52,582 nt of DNA from Nemertoderma westbladi (lineage: Eukaryota; Xenacoelomorpha; Nemertodermatida; Nemertodermatidae). The notes beneath the pieces were generated by a model. That model was not told the origin of the DNA. It saw only the letters and a program-made list of their open reading frames with translations, and did no database searches. The translations under genes and the position numbers were made by a program. Of the stretch, positions 18,975 to 28,587 are shown piece after piece (the first letter of the stretch is position 1; each line of letters begins with the position of its first letter). The stretch lies in contig JAUCBJ010001201.1 of the NCBI GenBank assembly GCA_032718475.1, positions 1 through 52,582 on the forward strand, read 5' to 3'.

Positions 18975-19877
18975 GTCTTATTATATACGTCAAGTACGGG
19001 TAATAAAATGTCAAGTGTCTGAATGTTGAAGTGTCAAACTTACCTAACCGGTACAAATAAATCAACAAGTCAGAATGTCGAAATGTACAAATGTCAAACT
19101 TACCTTGATATATATATATATCATATATATACCCTAACCGGTACAAATAAACTAACAAGGTATATAATAAAATAAGTAGTAATCTAGCCTACCGGCTAAA
19201 TTTGTACGAATAAATGAGATAACGGTATACGTTAACAAAATATAGATCAACAAGTACAAACAATAGGCCAAACAGCAACGTCTAACGGGAAAATAAGTAC
19301 CAACAACACTACTAATAGACAGTGAAACCCACAAATTTTGAGTACTACTGTGCTTTCTTAAGTTTGAACGACGCGAGTCGTAAAACTTACATTCCTTTGA
19401 TCTTCCAGTCGTACAAATTCCCAAATACAAACCGGACGTGGGTCTTTCCGTTTTTCGGCGGCGCGGACGAATTTATTGTCTCCCAAACTTTGCGAAAAGC
19501 GGTCTAATCCTCGAAGCGGTCCAGAAATGAGTCCTTGAGTCCTGAAAAGGTCGAAGGTGAGAGTTTTACTTCTACGCTTACGAAAAATCTTCCTAGGTAC
19601 CGATACAAATTGGTCTTTAAACCCTATGTACCTTTTCAAGTACCGAAAAGTAACACCGCACACACACGGCGTAAAACAAAGTGCTACAAACTAACTGTTA
19701 GCTAGTCAAATATTAAATACGAAAGTACTAGCTACCCTAAAAGCCTACTGAAGCAGGGGACGTTCTAAATTACTAAATTTACTAACCTTAATTTTTAAAT
19801 ATCTCCTACTTACAATAGCTAACAGATCTAAACTATACTATACACTAATTTCAGAATTTGTATAATATACTTCCTAC
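18975..19877 (-). other. BEL 5' leader
   Basis: About 900 nt between the 5' LTR and gag without a coding region. Two copies of a TAACCGGTACAAATAAA phrase lie about 90 bp apart (19044 and 19134), with a (TA)n patch between. On the element strand there are two near-perfect splice donors, AG|GTAAGT at 19045-19038 and AAG|GTAAGT at 19106-19098, both upstream of the gag ATG. No primer binding site starting TGG follows the LTR. Confidence 0.6.
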
Positions 19878-19934
19878 TGTAAGGGTCCAGTAGTATACCG
19901 CTTACCAGATCCTAGTAACGATGTATCTTACTAT
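19878..19934 (-). repeat. BEL 5' LTR, downstream 57 bp
   Basis: Matches 4995-5051. This is the piece of the 5' LTR left on the gag side of the LINE insertion. It ends in ACTAT (19930-19934), the duplicated LINE target. Confidence 0.9.
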
Positions 19935-20201
19935 AAGTTAAGTTTAAGTTAAGTTTATCTCTTTTATTCATTAAAACTCATAGTTATGATAAATAACACA
20001 TGAGGCAGTCTACATTAAGAGTAGACTGATAATCAAAATGAATAAGCGTCGTAGGGCCAAGGTGTTGCTTCGCAGCACCTGTACGTACAGTATGTAAGCT
20101 ACTATAAAGTAATATACTTAAATTCAAGCTAACCAATTATAGCACAAACAAATTATAATAACTGAATAAAACATATGTAAATTTATATTAGCATCTATCC
20201 G

Positions 20202-23200
20202 TTAAGTTACCTCTTCCCTTGCATATTTGGTTTGGTATATTTTCCATAATTTCGCCTTGAATATTAATAATGACGCAGCACCCGATACATTTAACGGTAG
20301 CTTATTCCATAATTTTATGAGAGATACTATGAGGCTTTCATGGCCGTGTTTGTTTTTCGTTTTAGGTATGACTATATTGTTAGTGCGTTGGTTAATTTTC
20401 TGATTTTTGTTTGAATGAAAGGGTAAGTTTAAATTTTGGTAGGGCTTAGATATGTTATGTATGTATTTGTAAAAATAAATTAAAGCGAAATATTCTCGTT
20501 GGGCAGATAATAATGGGACCTTAGCTTTTTGTCGAAGTTCTGTGCCTGTCGTGTCCCTTATTTTTTTTCCAAATATTATGCGAAGTGCATAATTTTGTAC
20601 CTTTTCAAATTTATACAGTATGTCTTTGTAACCATGTTTTCCATGCAATGATACCAGTAATTGACTACAGTAGTTATGATATGGTAATGTTAGAGCTTTG
20701 TATATATTTAATTTGGTTCTATTAGTTAATTGCCCCTTAATACTGCGTAAACTAGAAATGCTCAAGGTCATCTTTTGTAATATAATATCTATATAATTCT
20801 TCCATTGCAATTTGTTATCTATTTCTACTCCTAAGTACTTTACTGATTTTGATTGGCTTATCGGTATTGCAGTTCCAACATTTAGTTCTATTTGTTCAGG
20901 TGTGTTTCGTTCTTTAGGGGATAAAAGTAAGAATTCCGTTTTTGATGGATTAAGTTTAAGGTGGTGAAGTCTGAATGTATCATTTAGTTTTATAACTTCC
21001 TGTTCCAATTTTTGTGATGCTTTTTTTGGATTTTTGTCTGTTGTAAATATAACTGTATCGTCCGCATATTGTATCAAATCTGTGGTGCTGCTTATTTTTT
21101 TTGGAATGTCGTTTGTATAGAGAGTAAATAATAAAGGACCTAAAATTGTACCCTGTGGAACCCCTCTTAGTTCTGTTTTCCAGTTGGACTTTGTGTTTTG
21201 TAATTTTACCCTTTGTTGTCGTTGATTGAGATAGCTTCTGATTAATGATATTGCCGTTTTGTGGAATCCCATGTCTGTCAGTCTGTGTAATAATATTTCC
21301 CTGTTTATGGAATTGAAGGCCTTGCTGAGATCCAAGAATGCAACAGCTACGTATTCCCCCTTATTTAACTTTTCTCTCCAGTATTCAGTCAAGTAAGTTA
21401 TGGCATCTACTGTAGAGTACCCCTTCCGAAAGCCAAACTGTTTACAGTAAAGCATATTGTTGTGGTCTATGTACCTAACTATTTGATTAAATATTGCCCG
21501 TTCAAATACTTTAGTTAAGGGTGATGTCACAGCTACTGGTCTGTAGTTTTCAGGATCCGAACTGTCCCCTTTCTTAAAAACTGGTGTTATATCAACTAAT
21601 TTAAGCTTATTTGGGAATTCAGATCTGGTAAAACTTTGGTTAATAATATATGTTAGTGGTGCTAATATGTCTGCAGATATTTTCTTAATTATTCGAACCG
21701 GAATTCTAGAAGGCCCACTAGACTTGTTTTCTTTTAACTTACTAAGTATTAATAATATTTCATTGTCATTTGTACATCTAAATGAAAATTGTGGTTTATT
21801 ATTATTATTATTGATATTAGGTACATTTAAATGTGCTATTTGTTGCGATATCGATACCCCATCATAAAAATTCCCAATATTAATGTAAACATCGTTAAAT
21901 ATGTCCGCCATTCTCTTGCTGTCAGTTATTACCTTTCCTAAGTGTTTTAAACTACAGATAACATTTAGTTTTCCCTTTTTATGTAATATTTGATTTATTA
22001 ATTTCCATCTTTTCTTGCTGTCCGTTGCTTCCTGAAATTTTTGCTTTATATACGAATTTTTTAATTTGCTACTTAGATTGTTGTATTTATTTCGTATGGC
22101 TTTATATATTTTATAATCTGCGTCTAATTTCGTTTTTCTCCATTTTAAAAAATGTGAATACTTATCTGCATTTAGTTTCTCTAGTTCATCTGTGGACCAA
22201 TCAGGTTTATTGTTATTTGCTTCCCGTGGACGGCCAGTATCAAGCTTTCGTCTGTATGGTGCATATTTATCGAGTATTTTTTCTATGGTATTTTCAAGAA
22301 TTTCATACTGTACATTAATATTTGTTTCCCAGTATATTTTTTCCCATGTTATTCTATGAATCTCTGCTAAGAACTCACTTTCTCTAAAATTAGTAAAATC
22401 ACGGTATTCTATCCATTGCCTTTTGTGTTCTATCCTGTCTCTAACTACGTAGTTTAATTTTGTTAGTGTATAATCATGATCGGAAAACTCACACGGAAAA
22501 ATGATAGTTTGTTGTATAATTTTCTTATCAATATTTGTCATTACCAGGTCAATGAGCGTTGCGGTTGTTTTTGTAATACGAGTAGGTTTATTTGTGTTTG
22601 TAAAGTACATATTATACAATATTGCTAATTCTTCTAATAGCTGAGTACTCGGATTTGGATTTTTACATATTAAATTTATATTAAAGTCTCCTTGTATAAG
22701 TATTTTCATCTTTGGTTCTAGAGTTAATGCATGTTCGAGTTCTTCTGCTAATTGGCTAATAAATTTATTTGTCTTTGTCCTTGGCGGTTTATATAAAGTA
22801 CATATTAATAGGTTATCTAGTTCTATCCATATAGATTCAAGGCTATTGCATGATTTAATATCGTATCTTATTTTAAAATTAAAATTTTCCGGTATGTAAA
22901 TTAAAACCCCCCCACCCCTTTTTGATTTACGATCCCTTCTATATACTTTGTACCCTTGTATTGAAATGAGCCTGTCATTAACATGGCGCTTCAGCCATGT
23001 CTCCGTAACAGATACTACTACATTCTTGGATCCCAGCAAGACCTGTCTAAGTTCATCAATATTTTTCACTAAACTTCGGCTATTAATTTGAACCATAATT
23101 AGCCCATCCCTATTTGATTGTAAGTATTCCTTTATTGTATGTATTGGATCATTCTGTTCCCCCCCATGATGACTTGGCCCTGGATTTAGGTGTATGTCCC

Positions 23201-24149
23201 CTGCCCTTAATAATAGCATTTTTATTGTTATCGATATGATTAGTAAAATGTCTAAGATTGTGCAACTATAGAATTGTAAACAGAAGTATAAAGATTTGAG
23301 TATTATGAATAAAGTAACTGTATTTGAATACCGATAATTTTTATTTTTCTGTATCCCATTAAGATCTGCCCATTTATTTTTGTTTAAGTTCCAGTTTATC
23401 ACTACTAAAGTAAAGTTTAGTCTAGGTGTGTAAATAGCTGTGAAACAACATATTACTACTAAATTTAGTATTATCATGGAAAATAATTTATGTGATACTC
23501 TAAATCTACTTAAAATAAGGTTACAAAGCCCAGAAAAAGAAAATAATATACAGGAATATGCTACATATGTAATATTATTTTTTTCCAGCCGTGCGTCAGA
23601 CATATCCATTTTACTAGCGCCCCTGTACTTATCGGATATATGCTGATATAATAATTTTGAACCAAAAAAATTTATATTGTATTTCTGTAAATAACATATT
23701 ATCAGTATAGTTATGCACAACTGTATAGCAAAGTATAACTTTTGTTTAGTAATTAATGCTATAATATTATTACTTTTCCTGACCCTACGACGCTTGCTAT
23801 TCAAATAAAGATTAATAAAATATTGTTGGTATAAAACAAAAACTGGCAATAATGCTAAAAATGTAATTGCCATACCTATGTATGTTGCTAGTATGGCGAC
23901 TATAAATACGCTCGCACATATAAAAACTATAGATATCTTGATTAAAGTGAGTCTTGCTATTATTATAGCAATCATAAGATATATATATAATAAAATATTG
24001 GAATTTATTGTAAACTCATAAACTAAATTAAATGTATTGTAAAGATAATCTTTGGGTAGATAATCATTTTCTGTAAGATTTTCATTTAAAGTAAAATTAA
24101 TAAAAAACATTAAAACTGATATATAACACTGTGTTAAACTGTATATCAT
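20202..24149 (-). CDS. CR1/L2-type ORF2: membrane domain, 2A motif, APE endonuclease, RT
   Basis: 1,315 codons from ATG at 24149. Residues 1-315 are strongly hydrophobic with about six or seven possible membrane segments (for example LIKISIVFICASVFIVAILA). Residues 317-325 are GDIHLNPGP, a 2A-type ribosome-skipping motif, so the protein is probably released as a 324-residue membrane part and a roughly 990-residue enzyme. The enzyme has an apurinic-type endonuclease (about 345-565: SVTETWLK, GDFNINL, SDHDYTL) that nicks target DNA, and a reverse transcriptase (about 800-1090: DITPVFKKGD, AFLDLSKAFN, GVPQGTILGPLLF, QYADD). 2A motifs are known near the start of some CR1-like and trypanosome LINE ORFs. 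A large multi-pass domain before one is unusual. Confidence 0.88.
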   Translation of the reverse strand: MIYSLTQCYISVLMFFINFTLNENLTENDYLPKDYLYNTFNLVYEFTINSNILLYIYLMIAIIIARLTLIKISIVFICASVFIVAILATYIGMAITFLALLPVFVLYQQYFINLYLNSKRRRVRKSNNIIALITKQKLYFAIQLCITILIICYLQKYNINFFGSKLLYQHISDKYRGASKMDMSDARLEKNNITYVAYSCILFSFSGLCNLILSRFRVSHKLFSMIILNLVVICCFTAIYTPRLNFTLVVINWNLNKNKWADLNGIQKNKNYRYSNTVTLFIILKSLYFCLQFYSCTILDILLIISITIKMLLLRAGDIHLNPGPSHHGGEQNDPIHTIKEYLQSNRDGLIMVQINSRSLVKNIDELRQVLLGSKNVVVSVTETWLKRHVNDRLISIQGYKVYRRDRKSKRGGGVLIYIPENFNFKIRYDIKSCNSLESIWIELDNLLICTLYKPPRTKTNKFISQLAEELEHALTLEPKMKILIQGDFNINLICKNPNPSTQLLEELAILYNMYFTNTNKPTRITKTTATLIDLVMTNIDKKIIQQTIIFPCEFSDHDYTLTKLNYVVRDRIEHKRQWIEYRDFTNFRESEFLAEIHRITWEKIYWETNINVQYEILENTIEKILDKYAPYRRKLDTGRPREANNNKPDWSTDELEKLNADKYSHFLKWRKTKLDADYKIYKAIRNKYNNLSSKLKNSYIKQKFQEATDSKKRWKLINQILHKKGKLNVICSLKHLGKVITDSKRMADIFNDVYINIGNFYDGVSISQQIAHLNVPNINNNNNKPQFSFRCTNDNEILLILSKLKENKSSGPSRIPVRIIKKISADILAPLTYIINQSFTRSEFPNKLKLVDITPVFKKGDSSDPENYRPVAVTSPLTKVFERAIFNQIVRYIDHNNMLYCKQFGFRKGYSTVDAITYLTEYWREKLNKGEYVAVAFLDLSKAFNSINREILLHRLTDMGFHKTAISLIRSYLNQRQQRVKLQNTKSNWKTELRGVPQGTILGPLLFTLYTNDIPKKISSTTDLIQYADDTVIFTTDKNPKKASQKLEQEVIKLNDTFRLHHLKLNPSKTEFLLLSPKERNTPEQIELNVGTAIPISQSKSVKYLGVEIDNKLQWKNYIDIILQKMTLSISSLRSIKGQLTNRTKLNIYKALTLPYHNYCSQLLVSLHGKHGYKDILYKFEKVQNYALRIIFGKKIRDTTGTELRQKAKVPLLSAQREYFALIYFYKYIHNISKPYQNLNLPFHSNKNQKINQRTNNIVIPKTKNKHGHESLIVSLIKLWNKLPLNVSGAASLLIFKAKLWKIYQTKYAREEVT
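23175..23201 (-). other. 2A-like translational recoding motif
   Basis: Encodes GDIHLNPGP, matching the 2A core D-x-E/H-x-N-P-G-P. In known cases the ribosome releases the chain after NPG and resumes at P. It lies exactly between the membrane section and the endonuclease. Confidence 0.8.
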
Positions 24150-24285
24150 AGTAAAATTAATTTAAGAGATTAGAAATATCTATTCAAAATAAATGTTTTC
24201 AAGTTACTACCACTGTGATATATAATGCATGCGTGTATGGACCCGGCATATAAAAAGGGTAATATTTAAACTTAGAATATTTGGG

Positions 24286-26175
24286 CTAGATGTGCTGGAG
24301 CAGGTTAATAATGGCCGCCATTAATCCAGGTTTCTTTGTAGACTCTGTGACGTGACCCCAAGGCACGTTATACCCCAAGGCGTCCTGGTATTCCGCAATA
24401 TTATGTCGTGTGGACTGTAACTCTATGGGGGTGGGTAGCAGGCCTGGTTTATGCGATGGAACGGATAATATTGGCTGACGGGTTCGTGTAACATTCGTAT
24501 TTGGTGACATTCCCCGACTTCCGGGCAACGACATTGCCTGCGGACGACTATTATCAATAACTGGCCGGCTTCGAAGATGAAACTTTATCGAGTTGGCCAG
24601 GATTGCGATGAATCGTTCGGAAATGTGTTTGTTGTCGATGAGATGTGCTCTTGTTATCCGCGTATTGGATGCGAACTGTATATTTAATCTATTACATAGA
24701 TTACGTATTTGTGTATTGAAGGTAGAAACAATACAATCCGCGCGCGTTATTATACTTGAGACAGTAATTTCACATGTGGTCCATTTTGATCGCGCTTTTA
24801 AAACGGCTTCTCTTAGATTTCCTATCATTTCTTCCTCCGTATCGCTGTTTATATCGTTCGTCCCAGTTTGTATATATATTTTCGATATATTAGGGAATTT
24901 GCTAGTGGCCCTTTCCATATTGGTCAGTAGTGTCTGGGATGTCCCCGTGGGAATCATCCTGGCTGACTTATGGATACCCTTGGTCGTTATGTGCCGTCGA
25001 TTACTATCCATGAATAGCAGGCATTCAATTTTCGTAGTATTATCGTTAATTACGTCCGTGAACCCCTGCGATGGGGGTTTGTAGGCTGGCGTTGTCGGTT
25101 CCGATCGCTGTCGCACGTCGGTTCGGTTCCGCGATGGGGGTTCGTCGGTTCGCGTTGTCGGTTCCGATCGTTGCCGCACGTCAGTTCGGTTCCGCGATGG
25201 GGGCTCGTCGGCTCGCGTTGTCGGTTCCGATCGCTGTTGCACGTCAGTTCGGTTCCGTGATGGGGGCTCGTCGGCTCGCGTTGTCGGTTCCGATCGCTGT
25301 TGCACGTCAGTTCGGTTCCGTGATGGGGGCTCGTCGGCTCGCGTTGTCGGTTCCGATCGCTGTTGCACGTCAGTTCGGTTCCGCGATGGGGGCTCGTCGG
25401 TTCGCGTTGTCGGTTCCGATCTTCGATTGTCGGTTTGGTTCCCAGTTATTGCACCGGGTTGGTCTATTAAGAAGACAGATGATATATTCTGCAAGGTTCC
25501 CTCATTACCTGTATTGGAATCCAGCTCCATAGTATCGATAAATTCGCTTGCTGATCGGTGTGGATAACTACCAGGTAGAACTACGCGGGAGTTAAGAATT
25601 GGAGAAGAATGAGCAATGAGATCAACATTACTGGTTGAGGTGGTAATTCTGTTTGCCGTACTGTCTACCTGAGTGTTAATAAACCTTGTTGTCTTAATAA
25701 AGTGATCTAATTGTTCTTGAAGTCCGTTAAGTTTGATCGCATCCTCTCGTCGAAGTTGATGGATTTGGGCTAATTGCATTTCAAGTGTGTTAATTCGAGA
25801 TATTGCTTGTGTCACGACCCTCGTTAAGTCTTCATTACTCTTTGAGGATGGGATGTGTATGTGGATGTCGTCGTCGTTATCGTCTACACTCATGGTTTCT
25901 TCATTCCGTTCTTCTCTGGTAGTGGTGTTTTCAAGGTTATCGCTACCAGAGAGACGATGTGGCGGGGATACCGGTATTTGGTATGGCGCTGATTTGCGGC
26001 GCGATACGATATTCTGTTGTAAACGTTTTATAACTTGCGCTTTCGTACCACTAGTTTTTAGATTTAGCTTACCGAGTTCTTTCTTGAGGACCGGGAGCGT
26101 CAACAAATGAAGGACAGATGGATCGGGTCCGTCGGATGGGTCTTGTTGTAGTGACGAATCTAGTCTTAGTGACAT
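24286..26175 (-). CDS. CR1/L2-type ORF1: SAP domain, repeats, SGNH esterase-like domain
   Basis: I start at ATG 26175; the frame is open to a TTG at 26190. The N-terminal 20-60 residues form a SAP-type DNA-binding helix pair (LLTLPVLKKELGKLNLKTSG). A coiled coil follows (about 130-175). About six 21-residue tandem repeats containing DEPPSRNRTDV and SEPTTRA come next. The C-terminal part is an SGNH/GDSL hydrolase-like domain (MDSN as block I, TGTNDIN as block III, DNKHIS as the Asp-His block), as in ORF1 of many CR1 and L2 LINEs, where it is thought to aid lipid or membrane interaction. ORF1 probably binds the element RNA. The SAP domain is unusual in this setting. Confidence 0.85.
   Translation of the reverse strand: MSLRLDSSLQQDPSDGPDPSVLHLLTLPVLKKELGKLNLKTSGTKAQVIKRLQQNIVSRRKSAPYQIPVSPPHRLSGSDNLENTTTREERNEETMSVDDNDDDIHIHIPSSKSNEDLTRVVTQAISRINTLEMQLAQIHQLRREDAIKLNGLQEQLDHFIKTTRFINTQVDSTANRITTSTSNVDLIAHSSPILNSRVVLPGSYPHRSASEFIDTMELDSNTGNEGTLQNISSVFLIDQPGAITGNQTDNRRSEPTTRTDEPPSRNRTDVQQRSEPTTRADEPPSRNRTDVQQRSEPTTRADEPPSRNRTDVQQRSEPTTRADEPPSRNRTDVRQRSEPTTRTDEPPSRNRTDVRQRSEPTTPAYKPPSQGFTDVINDNTTKIECLLFMDSNRRHITTKGIHKSARMIPTGTSQTLLTNMERATSKFPNISKIYIQTGTNDINSDTEEEMIGNLREAVLKARSKWTTCEITVSSIITRADCIVSTFNTQIRNLCNRLNIQFASNTRITRAHLIDNKHISERFIAILANSIKFHLRSRPVIDNSRPQAMSLPGSRGMSPNTNVTRTRQPILSVPSHKPGLLPTPIELQSTRHNIAEYQDALGYNVPWGHVTESTKKPGLMAAIINLLQHI
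25070..25450 (-). repeat. 63-bp coding tandem repeat in ORF1
   Basis: Six near-identical 63-bp units encode 21-residue repeats (SEPTTRADEPPSRNRTDVQQ and a variable residue). The middle units are almost identical, so copy number probably varies among copies. Confidence 0.9.
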
Positions 26176-26352
26176 TATGATATTAACCAACTAAACCGAA
26201 ACCAGTACAGCAGTAGACCATATCATATCAAAATCAATCAGTCAGATTCAAATCAGTCAGACCGGTACCGGACCCGAGTCAGTAGGTTCGCACGTAACGG
26301 AAAGTATACTGAGTTATTAGTTAACTACTGAGTACTAGACTGCTGAGTAGTA

Positions 26353-28587
26353 ACTATGAGACTCTAGTAATGTATACGGGCTTGTACAGTATCTGACAAC
26401 AAATCCCAGTCCAGGATATCTAAACAAACAGATATAGTACACAAACGACTACTGGCGAGGAACAGAGCCTTGTATCTATTCTATGTACGTGAGCGGGTCG
26501 AATGCCTACGTACTAGACAGAAGGATACCTGTCCTCTAACCGGTGAGGCAGATGTACAGTTACCGTAACAGACCAAACTCACGGGAAAACAATCCCCGCG
26601 CAGCGAATCCTAACTATCACTGACAGTCCTAAATACAGTAACTTGCCGCGGTGTGATTTATATGGTTTATATACGAGCTAGTGGGTTAACAGACCTAGCG
26701 TAACAACACTGACAGTCCTAAATCAGTCGAAAAGGGGTCGTACCTAAATGTAACAATAACTGATCCCCCTGTACGAAATCAGTCTAAAAGGTCAGGCCTA
26801 AATGTAACAATACCGTTGTCCAGACAAACAACAGTTTAATAACGAAAATGAAATACTCCTTATTGCCGCAACTAAATCAGATCCTAATTTTACAAATACA
26901 GATAATTTCCTCCTAACGTAATGTATAGTACGCTATAGCTAGTAGAACTTTAAGGGCGATATGTTTTAGGGCGTGTGTGTGTGGGTGTGTTACAAATAAA
27001 ACAATTTCGTGTAATTCCTTTTACTAGGTTTTAGTGATTTTCTGACTAAATGATACCGTGCGCTAGCTACTAAAATAAACTAGTCGCGTTTGTAGAACTT
27101 TATACTCACGAATGACGTCAAAGCTCTCTCCTTCCTATCCACAACCCAATGGGCAACCACAGTGTTAGTAACTACACCCGTGATCGGCACTAATACCAGA
27201 TTCTGGTTGTAAGATAAGAATAGGGGTTAATCGCTACCGTACGTTAGCTGATCTGGTATACTAATTTAATTCTAGAATTTTGTTGCTGCGGTAGTTAGCA
27301 GCAATACCTATCAGTACGTGGCAAGGCGCGGTAGGATATTAATAAAACCTCCCTAGGCCAAGCAGTGTGCCGGTAGCAGAAATACTCCTTGCCTGATCAA
27401 ATAGCTAACTCCAGACAGGAGGGGGGGGGGTACTAATGTACGTTCTACAAAGCGAACCGGTACCAAACAGTCAGTGCTATGAATCACTAAATTATGGAAC
27501 GTATGCTGTCCGTGCCTAATGTGTACTCGCGTACTGACGAATGGCAATAGTTCGCACCTGTAGGAAGTACAGGTTAACCCAGGGGTTCGTAGGACTGACA
27601 AGAAGGGGGGGGGGGGGGGGTGTCTGGATATAATTATTTGATCCTAAATTTGCGGCGTCCAGTGCTGTGTCACGCTTACCCTGATCTATAGGTCTTACGG
27701 CGGGCAAGGGCGTCGAACAAAGTCTTACCTTCTCACAAAGCGGGCGCTGCATAGCAAGTGGAGTATTTCGAAGGGCAAAGGGGGTGCGCGGTCGATCCAA
27801 ATGTGGGCGCTAGCGTGTTGTGGACATCCCTTCCCTGCGTTGCTTACGGCCTAACGATCTAGGCTGCCATCTCCCTGGTGTTCGGCTGTCCCGAAGTCGG
27901 ACCAAAAGAAAACATGTCAGGAAATTGCAGTATATTTACAGTTTTACAAAAGGGTTTATCAAAATAAAGTTTCAACAAGAAACCGAAATAAACTAATAAC
28001 AATTTAGGAATCGAAGGGGTAGCAATAATGACAGTAAGAGTGTGTTAAGGTGAATGACGTGATAACCGAAGGCAAACCGGCCTTTTATACTAGAAATTGC
28101 ACATGGAAACTAAACAGAAATTTCCACAGCTTCACAATCGAGCAATGAAGTGCGTCGTGCCCTATGATTGGCCCAGCTCATCGTTCAACGCAGTCCGGCC
28201 CTTACACTAATCTGGGACATGGAATCCTAACAGAATTTTCCACTGCCTCACATTTGAGCAATAAGATAATTTATGCCCTATGATTGGCCTGGCTCATCAT
28301 TCGCTACGCTGTACGCTTCTCATTGGCCCACCAATTAGCACCACACGAAAATAAATGGCCCCAAAATACAAATTTCCCGACTGGGATTCGAACTCGTAAC
28401 CTACGTAATGTAACCAACGCCTTAACCATCTGACCACTACGCCACGAGAGTACCTAAGGGTTTTATGTGTACAAATATGAATAGGCATATTACATTACTG
28501 TAACTTAATCAAAATACGTCGGATTTTCAAAAGTTTTTACGTTAAAGTCAAACTACAAATGCTACCTTATAGTGAAATAATTCATCA
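26353..28587 (-). repeat. BEL 5' LTR, upstream 2.2 kb
   Basis: Matches 5047-7286 almost base for base and begins with the second copy of the LINE target ACTAT (26353-26357). With 19878-19934 it restores one LTR. Promoter signals in it now lie upstream of the LINE, which is in the same orientation. Confidence 0.9.
28378..28448 (-). promoter_or_regulatory. tRNA-like segment with Pol III boxes in the 5' LTR
   Basis: Identical in layout to 7077-7147 (offset 21,301). It lies near the upstream end of the 5' LTR in element sense, so Pol III transcription from it would run into the element. Whether it is used cannot be told from sequence. Confidence 0.6.

Larger units (their letters stand above)
19935..26352 (-). 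mobile_element. Full-length CR1/L2-type LINE inserted in the BEL 5' LTR
   Basis: 6,418 bp between two copies of ACTAT inside the LTR. In element order: a 177-nt 5' leader, ORF1 (26175-24286), a 136-nt gap, ORF2 (24149-20202) and a 267-nt 3' UTR ending in a short AACTTA-type repeat instead of poly(A), as in CR1-like LINEs. Both ORFs are uninterrupted and the RT has YADD, so this copy could be active. It is younger than the BEL element it sits in. Confidence 0.9.
4995..28587 (-). mobile_element. BEL/Pao LTR retrotransposon with a nested LINE
   Basis: Both LTRs begin TGTAAGGG and end TTCATCA on the plus strand (TG...CA), and the element is flanked by the 5-bp direct repeat CCAAA. Reading 5' to 3' on the minus strand: 5' LTR (28587-26353 and 19934-19878, split by a LINE), leader, gag ORF, linker ORF, gag/protease/RT/RNase H ORF, integrase ORF, accessory ORFs, 3' LTR. 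The polymerase order and motifs are those of Pao/BEL elements. Without the LINE it is about 17.2 kb, much longer than the usual 5-10 kb. On reading, the LTRs differ by only two substitutions plus homopolymer length, so the insertion is young. No canonical TGG-type primer binding site is evident after the 5' LTR. The stretch before the 3' LTR is purine-rich (ATGGAGCGG). Confidence 0.92.

Noticed and set aside
25071-25532. 153-codon plus-strand ORF over the ORF1 repeats
   Set aside because: Pure antisense reading of the 63-bp repeats; the minus-strand ORF1 has domains.
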